Of a stretch of 64,000 bases of DNA, positions 8,326 to 18,262 are shown piece after piece. Every line of letters starts with the position of its first letter. The first letter of the stretch is position 1. Source of the stretch: Chthonomonas sp. (GTDB lineage: Bacteria > Armatimonadota > Fimbriimonadia > Fimbriimonadales > Fimbriimonadaceae); NCBI GenBank assembly GCA_016788115.1, contig JAEURR010000006.1, positions 372,001 through 436,000 on the forward strand, given 5' to 3'. The notes under the pieces were generated by a model. That model saw only the letters and a list, made by a program, of their open reading frames with translations. It ran no database searches and was not told where the DNA came from. A program made the translations under genes and the position numbers.

Positions 8326-8364
8326 AAGAGGGCAGGTCGCTCGAGGCAACCTGCCCTCTTTTTG
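8326..8364 (+). terminator. Intrinsic terminator after the third dockerin-like gene
   Basis: A perfect 12-bp stem (AAGAGGGCAGGT and complement) with an 11-nt loop is followed by TTTTTGTT. It lies just beyond the convergent atpC stop. Confidence 0.9.
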
Positions 8365-8380
8365 TTAACTCAGCCAGAGA

Positions 8381-8797
8381 TTACTGGTAGCCGCCGTTAC
8401 GGGCCGCTTGCAACCGCGCCGTCGCACGTTCGATTGCCGAAGTCGCTTCGTCGGTTGTCATGGTGCTCGGCTCGCCTCGGAGCGCCTTGCGCGCCTCATC
8501 GAGCTCGCGCTCGGTTTCGCGAACCTGGACTTCGCTAGCCAAACGGGCTTCGTCCGCCAGGACGATCACGCGGTCACCGCCGATCTCCATAAAGCCGCCA
8601 CCGATGGCCACGTATTGCTTCTGTTCCGTAGCATCGCGGTACTCGAAAACTCCCGCGCGCAGCGCGACGATCATCGGCTGGTGACCGTGCTGCACGCCCA
8701 TGTAACCATCGTACGCAGGCACGATCACCGACGTGACTTCTTCATCGACGACGGTCCGGTCCGGCGCAACAACTGATAGATTGAACTTAGTAGCCAT
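8381..8797 (-). CDS. atpC: ATP synthase F1 epsilon subunit
   Basis: A 138-aa epsilon subunit of F1Fo ATP synthase, part of the central stalk and an inhibitor of ATP hydrolysis. The N-terminal beta-sandwich is typical (FNLSVVAPDRTVVDEEV, VIVPAYDGYMGVQHGHQPM, YVAIGGGFMEIGGDRVIVLADEA) and the C-terminal part is the two-helix hairpin. It follows atpD with a 51-nt gap that contains a perfect 13-bp hairpin. No Shine-Dalgarno is visible between that hairpin and the ATG, so translation may depend on the structure or on coupling. The remaining atp genes are not in the window. Confidence 0.95.
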   Translation of the reverse strand: MATKFNLSVVAPDRTVVDEEVTSVIVPAYDGYMGVQHGHQPMIVALRAGVFEYRDATEQKQYVAIGGGFMEIGGDRVIVLADEARLASEVQVRETERELDEARKALRGEPSTMTTDEATSAIERATARLQAARNGGYQ

Positions 8798-8807
8798 GGA
8801 GTTGTTG

Positions 8808-8840
8808 GTGACTCCACGCCGCGCTGAGGCGTGGAGTCAC
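8808..8840 (-). other. Perfect 13-bp hairpin between atpD and atpC
   Basis: The arms GTGACTCCACGCC and GGCGTGGAGTCAC enclose a 7-nt loop. The stem ends only 10 nt before the atpC start codon and has no U-tract after it, so it is not a normal terminator. It could tune epsilon synthesis relative to beta, or be an RNA-processing stem. Confidence 0.75.
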
Positions 8841-8848
8841 GGTTTGCA

Positions 8849-10339
<1,491 letters not shown>

Positions 10340-10356
10340 TCAATCCTCCAAAAGAC

Positions 10357-10385
10357 ACCCCGCGACCGATCATCAGTCGTGGGGT
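10357..10385 (-). terminator. Hairpin between the MlaE-type gene and atpD
   Basis: A 10-pair stem (ACCCC-ACGAC with GTCGC-GGGGT, one G-T pair) is followed on the minus strand by GTCTTTT. It can terminate the upstream gene, but it also lies downstream of the -10 at 10398-10403, so it would be in the atpD leader and could act as an attenuator. Confidence 0.55.
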
Positions 10386-10397
10386 TTCTAGAGGCGA

Positions 10398-10403
10398 AGT
10401 ATA
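10398..10403 (-). promoter_or_regulatory. Candidate atpD -10 element
   Basis: TATACT on the minus strand, about 68 nt before the atpD start. No convincing -35 hexamer is seen. Confidence 0.4.
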
Positions 10404-10429
10404 CCCTCGCAAACCGACTAGAATCGCAG

Positions 10430-11188
10430 TCAGTACATCCAGTCGGCGAGGAAATAGTTCGCGATATAGATGAGCACCATCGAGAGGACGACCGTATTCG
10501 TCGTCGCGCGCCCTACGCCCACCGCACCGTCCTTCGTCCGCAGTCCTTGCTGGCACGCGACGACGCTCACGATGAAGCCAAAGACCAAAGTTTTGATCAT
10601 GCCCCCGATGAAGTCCCACGGCTCAACGAACTGTCGAATGGACATGACGAACGATTCGCCGGGGACCCCGCCCTGGAGCGACACCAAGTAACCGCCGAGC
10701 ATGCCCGAGTACACGCCAATCATGCACAAGACTGGCAACATGACGATGCATGCGATGATTCTGGGGATCACCAGGTAGTTGGTCGGATGCACCGACAGAG
10801 CGCGGAGCGCGTCAATCTGCTCGGTCACCGCCATCGTGCCAATCTGCGCGGCCATCGAGGAACCGCACCGAGCCGCGACCATGATCCCCGCTAGTACCGG
10901 GGCGATCTCGCGTGTGACCGCAAGGCCGATGGTGCCACCCGCGAGGCTGCTCGCACCATATTTGACAAGCAGCTCAGTGGAATACAGCGCCAAAACCGAG
11001 CCTGAGAAAAATGTGGTGAGCGCGACGATGGGGACCGAGGCCACTCCAATGAACGCCATCTGCTGGACGGTTTCGCCGACCTCGCGCGGGCGGCTCAGCA
11101 AGCGCGAGACAAAACTCGAAACGATGAGCGTGCACTCGCCGACAAAAGTTACCAGTGCCGAGATCGCTTGGAGGGCACCGCCAATCAT
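10430..11188 (-). CDS. MlaE/YrbE-family lipid ABC transporter permease
   Basis: A 252-aa integral membrane permease of the MlaE family, which with an ATPase (MlaF-like) and an MCE protein (MlaD-like) moves phospholipids between the inner and outer membranes of diderm bacteria. Family hallmarks are the FFSGSVLALYSTELLVKYG helix, the cytoplasmic coupling segment TREIAPVLAGIMVAARCGSSMAAQIGTMAVTEQIDAL and the closing GVGRATTNTVVLSMVLIYIANYFL. No ATPase or MCE gene is adjacent. It follows the flagellar-type operon by 20 nt, but a TAAGAT element 7 nt before the ATG suggests its own leaderless promoter. Confidence 0.9.
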   Translation of the reverse strand: MIGGALQAISALVTFVGECTLIVSSFVSRLLSRPREVGETVQQMAFIGVASVPIVALTTFFSGSVLALYSTELLVKYGASSLAGGTIGLAVTREIAPVLAGIMVAARCGSSMAAQIGTMAVTEQIDALRALSVHPTNYLVIPRIIACIVMLPVLCMIGVYSGMLGGYLVSLQGGVPGESFVMSIRQFVEPWDFIGGMIKTLVFGFIVSVVACQQGLRTKDGAVGVGRATTNTVVLSMVLIYIANYFLADWMY

Positions 11189-11195
11189 GCCCGCG

Positions 11196-11201
11196 ATCTT
11201 A
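11196..11201 (-). promoter_or_regulatory. Leaderless-type -10 (TAAGAT, 7 nt to ATG) for the MlaE-type gene
   Basis: On the minus strand TAAGAT lies 7 nt before the ATG and no Shine-Dalgarno is present. The same arrangement recurs before many genes in the window. Confidence 0.5.
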
Positions 11202-11208
11202 CCTGCGC

Positions 11209-11715
11209 CTAGCCCTCGGGGTCCGGAGTCCCTGCCTGTCTCTGGATCTCTTCGCTGATCCGGCTCGCTTCATCCGGCTTCATCATTGACAGAATCGCCG
11301 CCGTCTTTTCGGTCTCCATCAGACCGAAGACACGGGCGATATCCGGAATCTCCCAGTTCGCCGTGATAGCAAGCACCCTATCGTTGGGCAAGTTGTTCCA
11401 GATTTCGGCGACTGCTGCCGCGCCTTTCTCCAGGTCGACTGAGACCGGCTTGGGCTTGGGAGCCTCCGCCACTGGCTCGGGAGTCGACGCCTCCGGTTTT
11501 GCAGCATCGGCCGGCTTTTCTTCCGCCTTAGCCGCAGTTGCGGGAGCGGGAGCGGCTTGCTTGGCGAGCTTCGATTTCGGGGTGATCCCTTTGATCTTCA
11601 CCATGCCCGTGAACGCCGCGCCAAAGAACCCGCCCCCTAGGAGAACCAGGACGATCACGGCAACGATGATCAGCTTGCCCTTACCCTTCCCACTCGCGCC
11701 CTTCCCCTTGGCCAT
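11209..11715 (-). CDS. MotE-like flagellar membrane protein
   Basis: About 168 aa: a Lys/Gly-rich N-terminus, one transmembrane helix (LIIVAVIVLVLLGGGFFGAAF), an Ala/Pro/Glu-rich linker of about 55 residues and a C-terminal domain like the MgtE-N/MotE fold. The last part has AEIWNNLPNDRVLAITANWE, IARVFGLMETEKTAAILSMM and ASRISEEIQ. MotE proteins in other bacteria chaperone the stator MotB or link motor parts, and position at the end of a flagellar operon fits. The ATG at 11715 is 1 nt after the upstream stop; a GTG at 11727 overlapping that stop is an alternative start. Confidence 0.7.
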   Translation of the reverse strand: MAKGKGASGKGKGKLIIVAVIVLVLLGGGFFGAAFTGMVKIKGITPKSKLAKQAAPAPATAAKAEEKPADAAKPEASTPEPVAEAPKPKPVSVDLEKGAAAVAEIWNNLPNDRVLAITANWEIPDIARVFGLMETEKTAAILSMMKPDEASRISEEIQRQAGTPDPEG

Positions 11716-11716
11716 T

Positions 11717-12358
11717 TTAGAGAGCACCTGCCTTCAGCGCGTTGAACCGCGCCATCACCCGCCGTACATAGTCCTGAGTCTCACGAAATGGAGGCACCCC
11801 TCCGTGACGAGTGACCGCCCCGGGTCCCGCGTTGTAGGCGGCCAACGCCTTCTCCATATCTCCCGGGAACTGCTTCATCATCTGGCTGAGATAGCGTGCG
11901 CCTCCGCTCAAGTTCTGTTCGGGGTTAAAGGGGTCGGTCACTCCCAATGCGGCGGCGGTGCCCGGCATCAGCTGCGAGAGACCCTTGGCCCCTGCGCCTG
12001 AAACAGCGCGGGGGTTGTAACCGCTCTCCGTGCCAACGAGGGCCTCAAGCAACATCGGGTCGACGGAGGCCTTGGTCGCTGCGTCGCGGATGAGTCCCTT
12101 CAGTTCCTGTGGTGCGCCCTGCATCCCTTCGACCTTAGTGTCTTCGCCAAACGGGTTCATCGGGGCCATCGGCTTGGAGTCCGTGGGGCTCGGTGGCTTG
12201 CCAATCAACCCGCGCAAAGGCATGCCCTCGTTCTGATCGAGCTTGCCCGAAGTCGATTGCGCAAACGTCTCTTCGACGCCGAGCTTTGAATCGATCTTGG
12301 ACTGAAGTTCTTGGATGCGAGCCTGGATGCCCGCTTGACCTCGTGGTTGGATTCTCAT
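11717..12358 (-). CDS. Lytic transglycosylase (SLT domain) of the flagellar operon
   Basis: About 213 aa. The C-terminal 115 residues form a Slt-type lytic transglycosylase domain: catalytic Glu in [19 protein letters not shown], then [28 protein letters not shown] and [17 protein letters not shown]. The N-terminal half is a low-complexity linker with no signal peptide. The enzyme would open peptidoglycan locally so that the flagellar rod can pass, as FlgJ does in Proteobacteria; export through the flagellar secretion system is likely but inferred. The ATG at 12358 has an AAGGAAGG site and overlaps the fliJ stop by 4 nt. Confidence 0.88.
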   Translation of the reverse strand: MRIQPRGQAGIQARIQELQSKIDSKLGVEETFAQSTSGKLDQNEGMPLRGLIGKPPSPTDSKPMAPMNPFGEDTKVEGMQGAPQELKGLIRDAATKASVDPMLLEALVGTESGYNPRAVSGAGAKGLSQLMPGTAAALGVTDPFNPEQNLSGGARYLSQMMKQFPGDMEKALAAYNAGPGAVTRHGGVPPFRETQDYVRRVMARFNALKAGAL

Positions 12359-12777
12359 GCTGCCTTCCTTCGCAAAACGGCCCATTCGTCCGCTTCCGCC
12401 TGTTCAAACCGGTTGACTTCCAGCGTGTATTCCGCGTGCGCCTCGTCCCGCATGTTCTGAAGAGTTTCAGCCTCGCGGCGTTTCTCCAGCCAGGTCAGGC
12501 GCGCCGACTCGACTCCGGAATCGAGGATCCCGATCAGCGATCGCTGCATGTCCATCTCGTCTTCGAGTCGCTGCAAGAACGCCTCATTCACCACGATCTC
12601 ATCGATGGTCGCGGGCTTCAGCACGAGTGCGGTTTGATGCCGATCACCCATTGTTTGCAGCGTCTTCTCGGCCTCAAGAAGCTTTTGCTGTGCCTCCAGG
12701 TACGCGTCCTTCGCCCATCCTTCGACCAGCAGCCGATACTCCAAAACCTTCTGCAATCGAAACTCAAACTTACGCAT
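12355..12777 (-). CDS. fliJ: Flagellar export chaperone FliJ
   Basis: A 140-aa almost entirely helical, coiled-coil protein. It begins with the FliJ signature [19 protein letters not shown] and continues with heptad-rich segments. FliJ is the central stalk of the flagellar export ATPase, analogous to the gamma subunit of F1, and escorts export chaperones. It overlaps fliI by 8 nt and the lytic transglycosylase gene by 4 nt, which indicates translational coupling. Sequence conservation in this family is low, but size, start motif and position leave little doubt. Confidence 0.88.
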   Translation of the reverse strand: MRKFEFRLQKVLEYRLLVEGWAKDAYLEAQQKLLEAEKTLQTMGDRHQTALVLKPATIDEIVVNEAFLQRLEDEMDMQRSLIGILDSGVESARLTWLEKRREAETLQNMRDEAHAEYTLEVNRFEQAEADEWAVLRRKAA

Positions 12778-14089
12778 TCGCTAACCTCTCTACTTCGGCT
12801 ATAGAAACCTCAAAATCGGACTCTTCCTGTTTGTCCTGTCGCAAAAACTTAGTGATCTCAGGCCACTTGCGCAGTGCCTCGTCGGCAATCGGCTTGGTGC
12901 CCTCTTTGTACGCACCGATCGAAACGAGATCTTCGACATCGCCATAGGCCGCGACCAACTCACGGAGGCGGTTCCCGCCCTGCACATGCTCGGGCGAAGT
13001 GACCATGGGCATCACGCGGCTCAGGCTGTTCTGCACATCGATGGGTGGGTAGTGTCCGCGGCTCGTCAGCTTGCGGCTGAGCACGATGTGACCATCAAGG
13101 ATCGAGCGCGCCGCATCGGCAATGGGTTCGTTGGTGTCGTCGCCATCCACCAGGACCGTATACAGCCCCGTAATCGCGCCGCGCGAACCGCAACCAGCCC
13201 GTTCCATCAGCCTGGGCAACATCGCAAAGACGCTGGGGGTGTAACCCTTGGTACTCGGCGGTTCGCCCACCGCCAGCCCAACTTCGCGCTGAGCCATGCA
13301 AAAGCGAGTCACGCTGTCCATCATCAGCATCACGTTCAGACCCTGATCGCGGAAGTACTCGCAGATCGCGGTGGCAGTCATGGCTGCTCGAATCCGAACC
13401 AAGGCGGGCTCGTCGCTCGTGGCGCAGACGATGACGCTCCGGGACAGACCTTCCGGTCCCAAATCGTTCTCCATGAACTCGCGCACTTCACGGCCTCGCT
13501 CACCGATGAGCGCGATCACATTGACGTCTGCGCTGCCATTCCGAGCGATCATCCCAAGGAGCGTCGATTTGCCCACGCCGGAGCCCGCGAAAATCCCCAT
13601 GCGCTGACCGACTCCGAGCGTCAGCATGCCGTCAATAGCCCGCACGCCGGAAGCGTAGGGCTGCTCGATCATGGTCCTTTCCAGTGCGTTCGGAGGCGAC
13701 GCGAGGACGGGGTACCGTCGCTCGCATGCGATCGGCCCCAGCCCGTCCATCGGTTCGGCAAGCCCATTCAGGGCGCGACCCAAAAGCTCTGGTCCGACCG
13801 GAACTTGGAGACAACCGCCTGAGCTGTGGACCAGGTCGCCCGCTCGCACGCCGCGCATCTCGCCCAAGGGCATGAGCAACGTGCGGTCCCCCCGGAATCC
13901 GACCACCTCGGCGTGCATGTGCTCGCCAAAACTGTTCTCGATAAAGCAAAGATCGCCAACCCGCGCGTTTGGGCCGAGGCTCTCGACAACGAGCCCAACG
14001 ACCTGGGTCACCCGACCGAAGACACGCAGCGTGCGCGCGTTCGGTAGTTTAGAGCGGAGTCCGTCGAATCGTGGAGCAACGACGTTCAT
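12770..14089 (-). CDS. fliI: Flagellum-specific export ATPase FliI
   Basis: A 439-aa member of the F1-like FliI/YscN family, which powers unfolding and delivery of flagellar substrates to the export gate. The Walker A is GIFAGSGVGKSTLLGMIAR, followed by VIALIGERGREVREFMEN, VMLMMDSVTRFCMAQREVGLAVGEPP and GYTPSVFAMLPRLMERAG, all diagnostic. The C-terminal domain is complete. It overlaps fliH by 4 nt (ATGA) and fliJ by 8 nt. Confidence 0.96.
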   Translation of the reverse strand: MNVVAPRFDGLRSKLPNARTLRVFGRVTQVVGLVVESLGPNARVGDLCFIENSFGEHMHAEVVGFRGDRTLLMPLGEMRGVRAGDLVHSSGGCLQVPVGPELLGRALNGLAEPMDGLGPIACERRYPVLASPPNALERTMIEQPYASGVRAIDGMLTLGVGQRMGIFAGSGVGKSTLLGMIARNGSADVNVIALIGERGREVREFMENDLGPEGLSRSVIVCATSDEPALVRIRAAMTATAICEYFRDQGLNVMLMMDSVTRFCMAQREVGLAVGEPPSTKGYTPSVFAMLPRLMERAGCGSRGAITGLYTVLVDGDDTNEPIADAARSILDGHIVLSRKLTSRGHYPPIDVQNSLSRVMPMVTSPEHVQGGNRLRELVAAYGDVEDLVSIGAYKEGTKPIADEALRKWPEITKFLRQDKQEESDFEVSIAEVERLANA

Positions 14090-14805
14090 CGGGCTCCTCC
14101 CAGGCTGTCGATGAGGGTGCGCAGACGCGTTTGAACAAGACCATCAATCCGCCCGCCGTCCGTATCGACGACGACGCCCGCGCTCAAGCTCGGGTCGCAA
14201 ACGATCTCCACGTGCCGAAGTGACGGTGCCATGGCGAGTAGCTCGGTCTCGCGCCCTTGCAGTGCGGCAAATGCATTGCCATTCACGAGGACGCGGGCCG
14301 TATCGGCGTGAGTGACTTCCTGAAGGCATTCGCGGGCAATCCCAAGGACATCCCCGGGAGCGAGCGAGACTTCGCGGGCGATCACCTTCTCGGCGATCTC
14401 GATGCTAAGCGCGGCAAGCTCCTGCTCGGCGAGGAGCATCCACTCGGCCATCGCCTGTTTCACGCTGACGCTGAGTTGATCCAGATCCTTAAGGAACAGG
14501 GCGAGCGAGGTTTCATGCTCCAGCTTCGACTCACCATGAGCCTCGGCGTGACCGGTTTTGCGTCCCATGCGCATTCCGTAGTTGAACCCTTCGCTATATC
14601 CCAACTCGCGGCCTTCGTTCGAGGCCTCCAGTTTTACTTGCTCGAGCTCAGTTTGGATCCGGGAGAGCGACAGCTTGCCGCCGCTCGACTTGTGCCGGTT
14701 CCCTGCGTTCTCGACCGCCATGGAGTCATCGAACGGCTTGAGGACGGCGAGCATCGGCACCACCGAATCCGCATCTTTTCGGATGGCCGCCTTAGACAAG
14801 GACAT
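14086..14805 (-). CDS. fliH: Flagellar assembly protein FliH
   Basis: A 239-aa protein with the usual FliH composition: a variable charged N-terminus, a long helical middle with ELGYSEGFNYGMRMGRKTG, and a C-terminal domain similar to the V/F-type ATPase peripheral stalk (EIAEKVIAREVSLAPGDVLGIARECLQEV, then VEIVCDPSLSAGVVVDTDGGRIDG). FliH regulates the FliI ATPase and docks it to the C-ring. It overlaps fliG by 14 nt and fliI by 4 nt. Confidence 0.9.
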   Translation of the reverse strand: MSLSKAAIRKDADSVVPMLAVLKPFDDSMAVENAGNRHKSSGGKLSLSRIQTELEQVKLEASNEGRELGYSEGFNYGMRMGRKTGHAEAHGESKLEHETSLALFLKDLDQLSVSVKQAMAEWMLLAEQELAALSIEIAEKVIAREVSLAPGDVLGIARECLQEVTHADTARVLVNGNAFAALQGRETELLAMAPSLRHVEIVCDPSLSAGVVVDTDGGRIDGLVQTRLRTLIDSLGGAR

Positions 14806-15799
14806 CGTCCTCGCCGCGGCCGATCATGATCTCGCCTGACTCTTCCAACCGTCGGATGACCGCAACAATTTTCTGCTGCGACTCCTCGACGACTTTCATC
14901 TTGACTGGGCCCATGAACTCCATGTCCTCCTTTAGCATGCGCATCGCACGTTCGGACATGTTTCCGTAGATCTTCTGTTGGACCTGCGGCGTCACACCCT
15001 TCAGCGCGGTTGCAAGGTCCTTCACGTCGACTTCCTTCATGATCTGCTGGATCGAGCGGTCGTCCAAGCTCACGATGTCTTCGAAGACGAACATCATGTT
15101 TTTGACCGTGTCGGCCAGTTCGGGGTTGTTCTCCGAAAGCGTGTCCATGATGAGCCGCTCCGTCGATCGGTCCACGCGGTTGAGGAGCTCCACCAACTGC
15201 TTCGGACCGCCCGCCTTGGTCATTTCCGTGCTGATCAGCGAAGACACCTTCTTCTCCAGCACCTGCTCGACGCGCCGAATGACTTCAGGAGGGGTCTGAT
15301 CCATGCACGCAATCCGCTCGGCGACGTCCGCTCGGAGTTCCGGTGCCAATTTACTTAGCACCAGGGCCGCCTGCGTCATTGGCATGTAGGCCAAGATCAA
15401 GGCGATCACCTGCGGGTGCTCGTCCTGAATGAAGCCTAACAACTGCTGCGGATCGGCCTTCCGCAAGAACTCGAACGGCACGACCTGCATGGCCGCGAGG
15501 ATTCGCTTGACCATCGCATCGGCCTTCTCGTCACCAAAGGCCGCCGAGAGCACCTTGCGCGCCTGCTCCAGACCGCCTTCGGCGATGTAGTCCTGCGCCA
15601 TGGCCATCTCGTGAAACTCGGTGATTACCTGCTCGCGCTGTTCGGTCGTAACCTTCTCCAACCGAGCAATCTCAACCGAAAGGGCCTCGACCTGCTCCTC
15701 ATCGAAGTGCTTGATCACGTCGGCCGCCGATTCACCCAAGAGTGTCAGCATCACTGCGGCCTTGCGCCGCGACGTCAGAGCCTCGCCTTGCTTTCTCAT
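14792..15799 (-). CDS. fliG: Flagellar motor switch protein FliG
   Basis: A 335-aa rotor protein that couples stator force to rotation and switching. The N-terminal domain binds FliF (KAAVMLTLLGESAADVIKHF), the middle domain carries the EHPQ motif (FIQDEHPQVIALILAYMP), and the C-terminal torque domain has LDDRSIQQIMKEVDVKDLATALK and MLKEDMEFMGPVKMKVVEESQ with the charged ridge. Length is standard. It overlaps fliF by 4 nt. Confidence 0.97.
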   Translation of the reverse strand: MRKQGEALTSRRKAAVMLTLLGESAADVIKHFDEEQVEALSVEIARLEKVTTEQREQVITEFHEMAMAQDYIAEGGLEQARKVLSAAFGDEKADAMVKRILAAMQVVPFEFLRKADPQQLLGFIQDEHPQVIALILAYMPMTQAALVLSKLAPELRADVAERIACMDQTPPEVIRRVEQVLEKKVSSLISTEMTKAGGPKQLVELLNRVDRSTERLIMDTLSENNPELADTVKNMMFVFEDIVSLDDRSIQQIMKEVDVKDLATALKGVTPQVQQKIYGNMSERAMRMLKEDMEFMGPVKMKVVEESQQKIVAVIRRLEESGEIMIGRGEDDVLV

Positions 15800-17544
15800 C
15801 GTCCCTCATTTAATAGCCACGTCTTGAGGAGCATGGCAACGGTCTCGGGCCGCTCGGTGGACAGTTGCTTGAGCTGTTCCAACGGCACGTTGATGTGGTC
15901 AGGAATCTTTGCGATTCGAATGGTTTCGTTCTGGTCCACGAACTCCTTGAGCGCCGCGTGCTTCTCGTCCATTTCTTCGCCGTGGACAAGCCCTTCAGCG
16001 CCACGGATATCCCGATCGATCTGGCCCAGCACCTGGCCCTTGCGGGCGGCTTCCAGCGCCATTGGGCTGTTCGCGGCAACGGCGACTTGGCGCCCGTCCT
16101 GCTCGATGTACACGTGCTGCGCACTCGTGCTCAGCGGGATCATTTGCCCGTCCGGAGAGACCGCGACGAGCACGTTCGAGGCTTTACTTGCCTTTGCGAT
16201 CGCCTTGACGACCATGAAGCCGACGAACAGCAATGCAGCGATCGGGAGGAAGCTCAGCAGTTGTTGACGCGTCGCCGCACCGGCTACCGCCGCTTCAGAC
16301 TTCTTCACCTCTTCGTTCGCCGCTTTGTCGAACTCCGTGCTCGTGACTTCGACCTTGAAATTCTCAGCGTCCAGGGCAAGAGGTCCCAGCTCGCCGTTCA
16401 GGAATTTACGGACGGTTGCTTCGTCTTTAACGACCGACTTGTTGACCAGCACGTTGATCGCTAAGCGCTTGAGGTTGCCGGGAGCGTAGACGGTGTTGGT
16501 CCGGGTCTCCGTGACCTCCATCTGCTTCGCCTCTTGGGTGCCGGTGTAGGACTTGTTGTCGGTCGTATTTCCGCCGCCAGCAGCTGACGTCGCACCGTCT
16601 CCCGGCGTGTTGCTCGGGGTACCCACCGGGCCGGAGGCCACTGTGTTCGCATTCGCGCCCATGGATTCTGTGTTCTTCTCGATGTAAATCGGTTTGGTCG
16701 GCATCCGCTCAGTGCTTGAAAGCTCCCTCTTATCGAAGTTCAGCTCCAGCAGCGGGACGCTTACCACGGTATTGCCCTTGCCGAAGACCGAGTCCATGCG
16801 CGCTTGGAGCATGGCCTCTCGGCGCTTGGCCTCTTGCGTCTCGGTGTGCATGCGCTCCGTCGCAACTCCGCCGCCCGAAGCCTCAGACTCGCCATCGATG
16901 AGGGTGCGACCGGCTGCGGTGATGACAGTGATGTTCTGCGCCGTCAGCGAAGGGACCGCGAACTGCACCAAGCGCTGGATTGCACGGGCATGCTCGCCGG
17001 TCAGAGCGCCGTCGGTGGTCTCCTTGATCACGACACTCGCCGAAGCGGTCTCGCCGTCGCGGACGAAGGCGGTTTGACGCGGATTCGTCAAGTGGATGCG
17101 GGCAGTCGCCACGCCATCCATCTGTTCAATCGATCGGCTGATTTCGCCCTCAAGGATGGCGCGAATCTTCTCTCGCTCGGCGGTAGGAGTGTTCATGATG
17201 CCGAGCTTCTCCAGATCCTGGTAGCCAGCTTGGCCGCTGCTTGGGAGCTTCTGTGCCACCGCGAGCTTGCCTTGAACTTCGGCGATGCGGCTGGCAGGCA
17301 CCATAATCGCACCCGATCGGTCCTGCTCGAACGGGATGCCCATCTTAGTGAGCTCATTTGCGACCGAGCCCTGATCCTGTGGCGAGAGATTGCGGAAGAG
17401 GACGTCCATCTTGGGTTTCCCCGCGAAGTACATCGTCCCAACGATCAAGCACACAAGAAATATGGAGCCAAAGATCGTGACGCTCTTCTGCGTCCGATCC
17501 GCCGTCTCCCACCAACTTCTAAGTTTTAGAATAATCGATTGCAT
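15796..17544 (-). CDS. fliF: Flagellar MS-ring protein FliF
   Basis: A 582-aa protein that forms the membrane MS ring, the first structure of the basal body. One transmembrane helix near residues 23-42 is followed by the periplasmic ring-building motifs (FRNLSPQDQGSVANELTKMGIPF, LEKLGIMNTPTAEREKIRAILEGEISRSIEQMDGV, TARIHLTNPRQTAFVRD in pieces). A second helix (LLSFLPIAALLFVGFMVV) precedes a cytoplasmic tail whose end binds FliG. A Gly/Thr/Asn-rich loop lies at about 300-335. It overlaps fliG by 4 nt and follows fliE by 23 nt. Confidence 0.96.
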   Translation of the reverse strand: MQSIILKLRSWWETADRTQKSVTIFGSIFLVCLIVGTMYFAGKPKMDVLFRNLSPQDQGSVANELTKMGIPFEQDRSGAIMVPASRIAEVQGKLAVAQKLPSSGQAGYQDLEKLGIMNTPTAEREKIRAILEGEISRSIEQMDGVATARIHLTNPRQTAFVRDGETASASVVIKETTDGALTGEHARAIQRLVQFAVPSLTAQNITVITAAGRTLIDGESEASGGGVATERMHTETQEAKRREAMLQARMDSVFGKGNTVVSVPLLELNFDKRELSSTERMPTKPIYIEKNTESMGANANTVASGPVGTPSNTPGDGATSAAGGGNTTDNKSYTGTQEAKQMEVTETRTNTVYAPGNLKRLAINVLVNKSVVKDEATVRKFLNGELGPLALDAENFKVEVTSTEFDKAANEEVKKSEAAVAGAATRQQLLSFLPIAALLFVGFMVVKAIAKASKASNVLVAVSPDGQMIPLSTSAQHVYIEQDGRQVAVAANSPMALEAARKGQVLGQIDRDIRGAEGLVHGEEMDEKHAALKEFVDQNETIRIAKIPDHINVPLEQLKQLSTERPETVAMLLKTWLLNEGR

Positions 17545-17567
17545 AACCGCGCTCTAGGGCGCGGGGG

Positions 17568-17864
17568 CTAAACCTGCATTCGGCTCAACTCTTGGTACGC
17601 TTCGAGCACCTTGTTCCGAACCTGCATCGTGAGTTGCATCGCGATGCTGGCCCGTTCCATGGAGATCATCACGTCATGAGCTTCAACCCCCGACTGACCC
17701 GCCATGAAAGCGCTTTGCATCCCGCGAGCATCTTGCTGCGCGGAATTCACTTCCTTCACGGCGTCCATCAGCATCTGCCCAAAGTCCTCTCCGCCCATCG
17801 GCGATGACTTTGCTTGGGTGCCCTGTGCAAGGGCGCGGCTGAGAGTCTCATTGACAATTCGCAT
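17568..17864 (-). CDS. fliE: Flagellar hook-basal body protein FliE
   Basis: A 98-aa adaptor that joins the MS ring to the rod. The C-terminal two thirds match the family (FGQMLMDAVKEVNSAQQDARGMQ, then AHDVMISMERASIAMQLTMQVRNKVLEAYQELSRMQV, read in segments). It lies 8 nt after flgC and before fliF, the standard order flgB-flgC-fliE-fliF. Confidence 0.95.
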   Translation of the reverse strand: MRIVNETLSRALAQGTQAKSSPMGGEDFGQMLMDAVKEVNSAQQDARGMQSAFMAGQSGVEAHDVMISMERASIAMQLTMQVRNKVLEAYQELSRMQV

Positions 17865-17872
17865 GACTTTTC

Positions 17873-18262
17873 TTAGATCTTTCCGATCGTCAGCGCGGCG
17901 CGAATCATGCCGCGTGCAGAGTTAAATGCAGCCACGTTCGCCTCGTAGGCTCGACTGGCGCTCATCATGTCCACCATCTCTTGGAGCGGCTTCACGTTAC
18001 TGTAGTAAACAAATCCATTCTCGTCGGCAGCGGGGTTCCCCGGTTCATAAACCGGTCGCAGCGGCGACTGATCGCGGTCGATGCGCGTCACCTTGACGCC
18101 GTCGCCCGATGCCGTGAGCACCACATCCTGTCTGCGGTAGGCATCCTTGTCGGGCGTCTTGACAGTGTTTGCGCCCGCGATGTTCATGGAGATCACGTCC
18201 ATGCGGAATCGTTCGGCGGTCATGCCCGAGCTACTGGCGCGCATCGCGCCGAACAGACCCAT
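17873..18262 (-). CDS. flgC: Flagellar proximal rod protein FlgC
   Basis: A 129-aa rod protein. It has the N-terminal segment with RFRMDVISMNIAGANTVKT, the middle VKPLQEMVDMMSASRAYEANVAAFNSARGMIRAALTIGKI (in segments) and the PVYEPGNPAADENGFVYYSNV stretch that is highly conserved in FlgC. It overlaps the flgB stop by 1 nt (TAATG). Confidence 0.95.
   Translation of the reverse strand: MGLFGAMRASSSGMTAERFRMDVISMNIAGANTVKTPDKDAYRRQDVVLTASGDGVKVTRIDRDQSPLRPVYEPGNPAADENGFVYYSNVKPLQEMVDMMSASRAYEANVAAFNSARGMIRAALTIGKI

Noticed and set aside
11363-12804. Long open frames on the plus strand opposite the MotE-like, transglycosylase and fliJ genes
   Set aside because: They lie fully antisense to confidently assigned flagellar genes, lack ribosome binding sites and show biased, low-complexity composition; they are frame shadows of GC-rich coding DNA.
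16804-17529. 241-aa open frame opposite fliF
   Set aside because: Antisense to the conserved MS-ring coding sequence with no promoter, start signal or recognisable domain.
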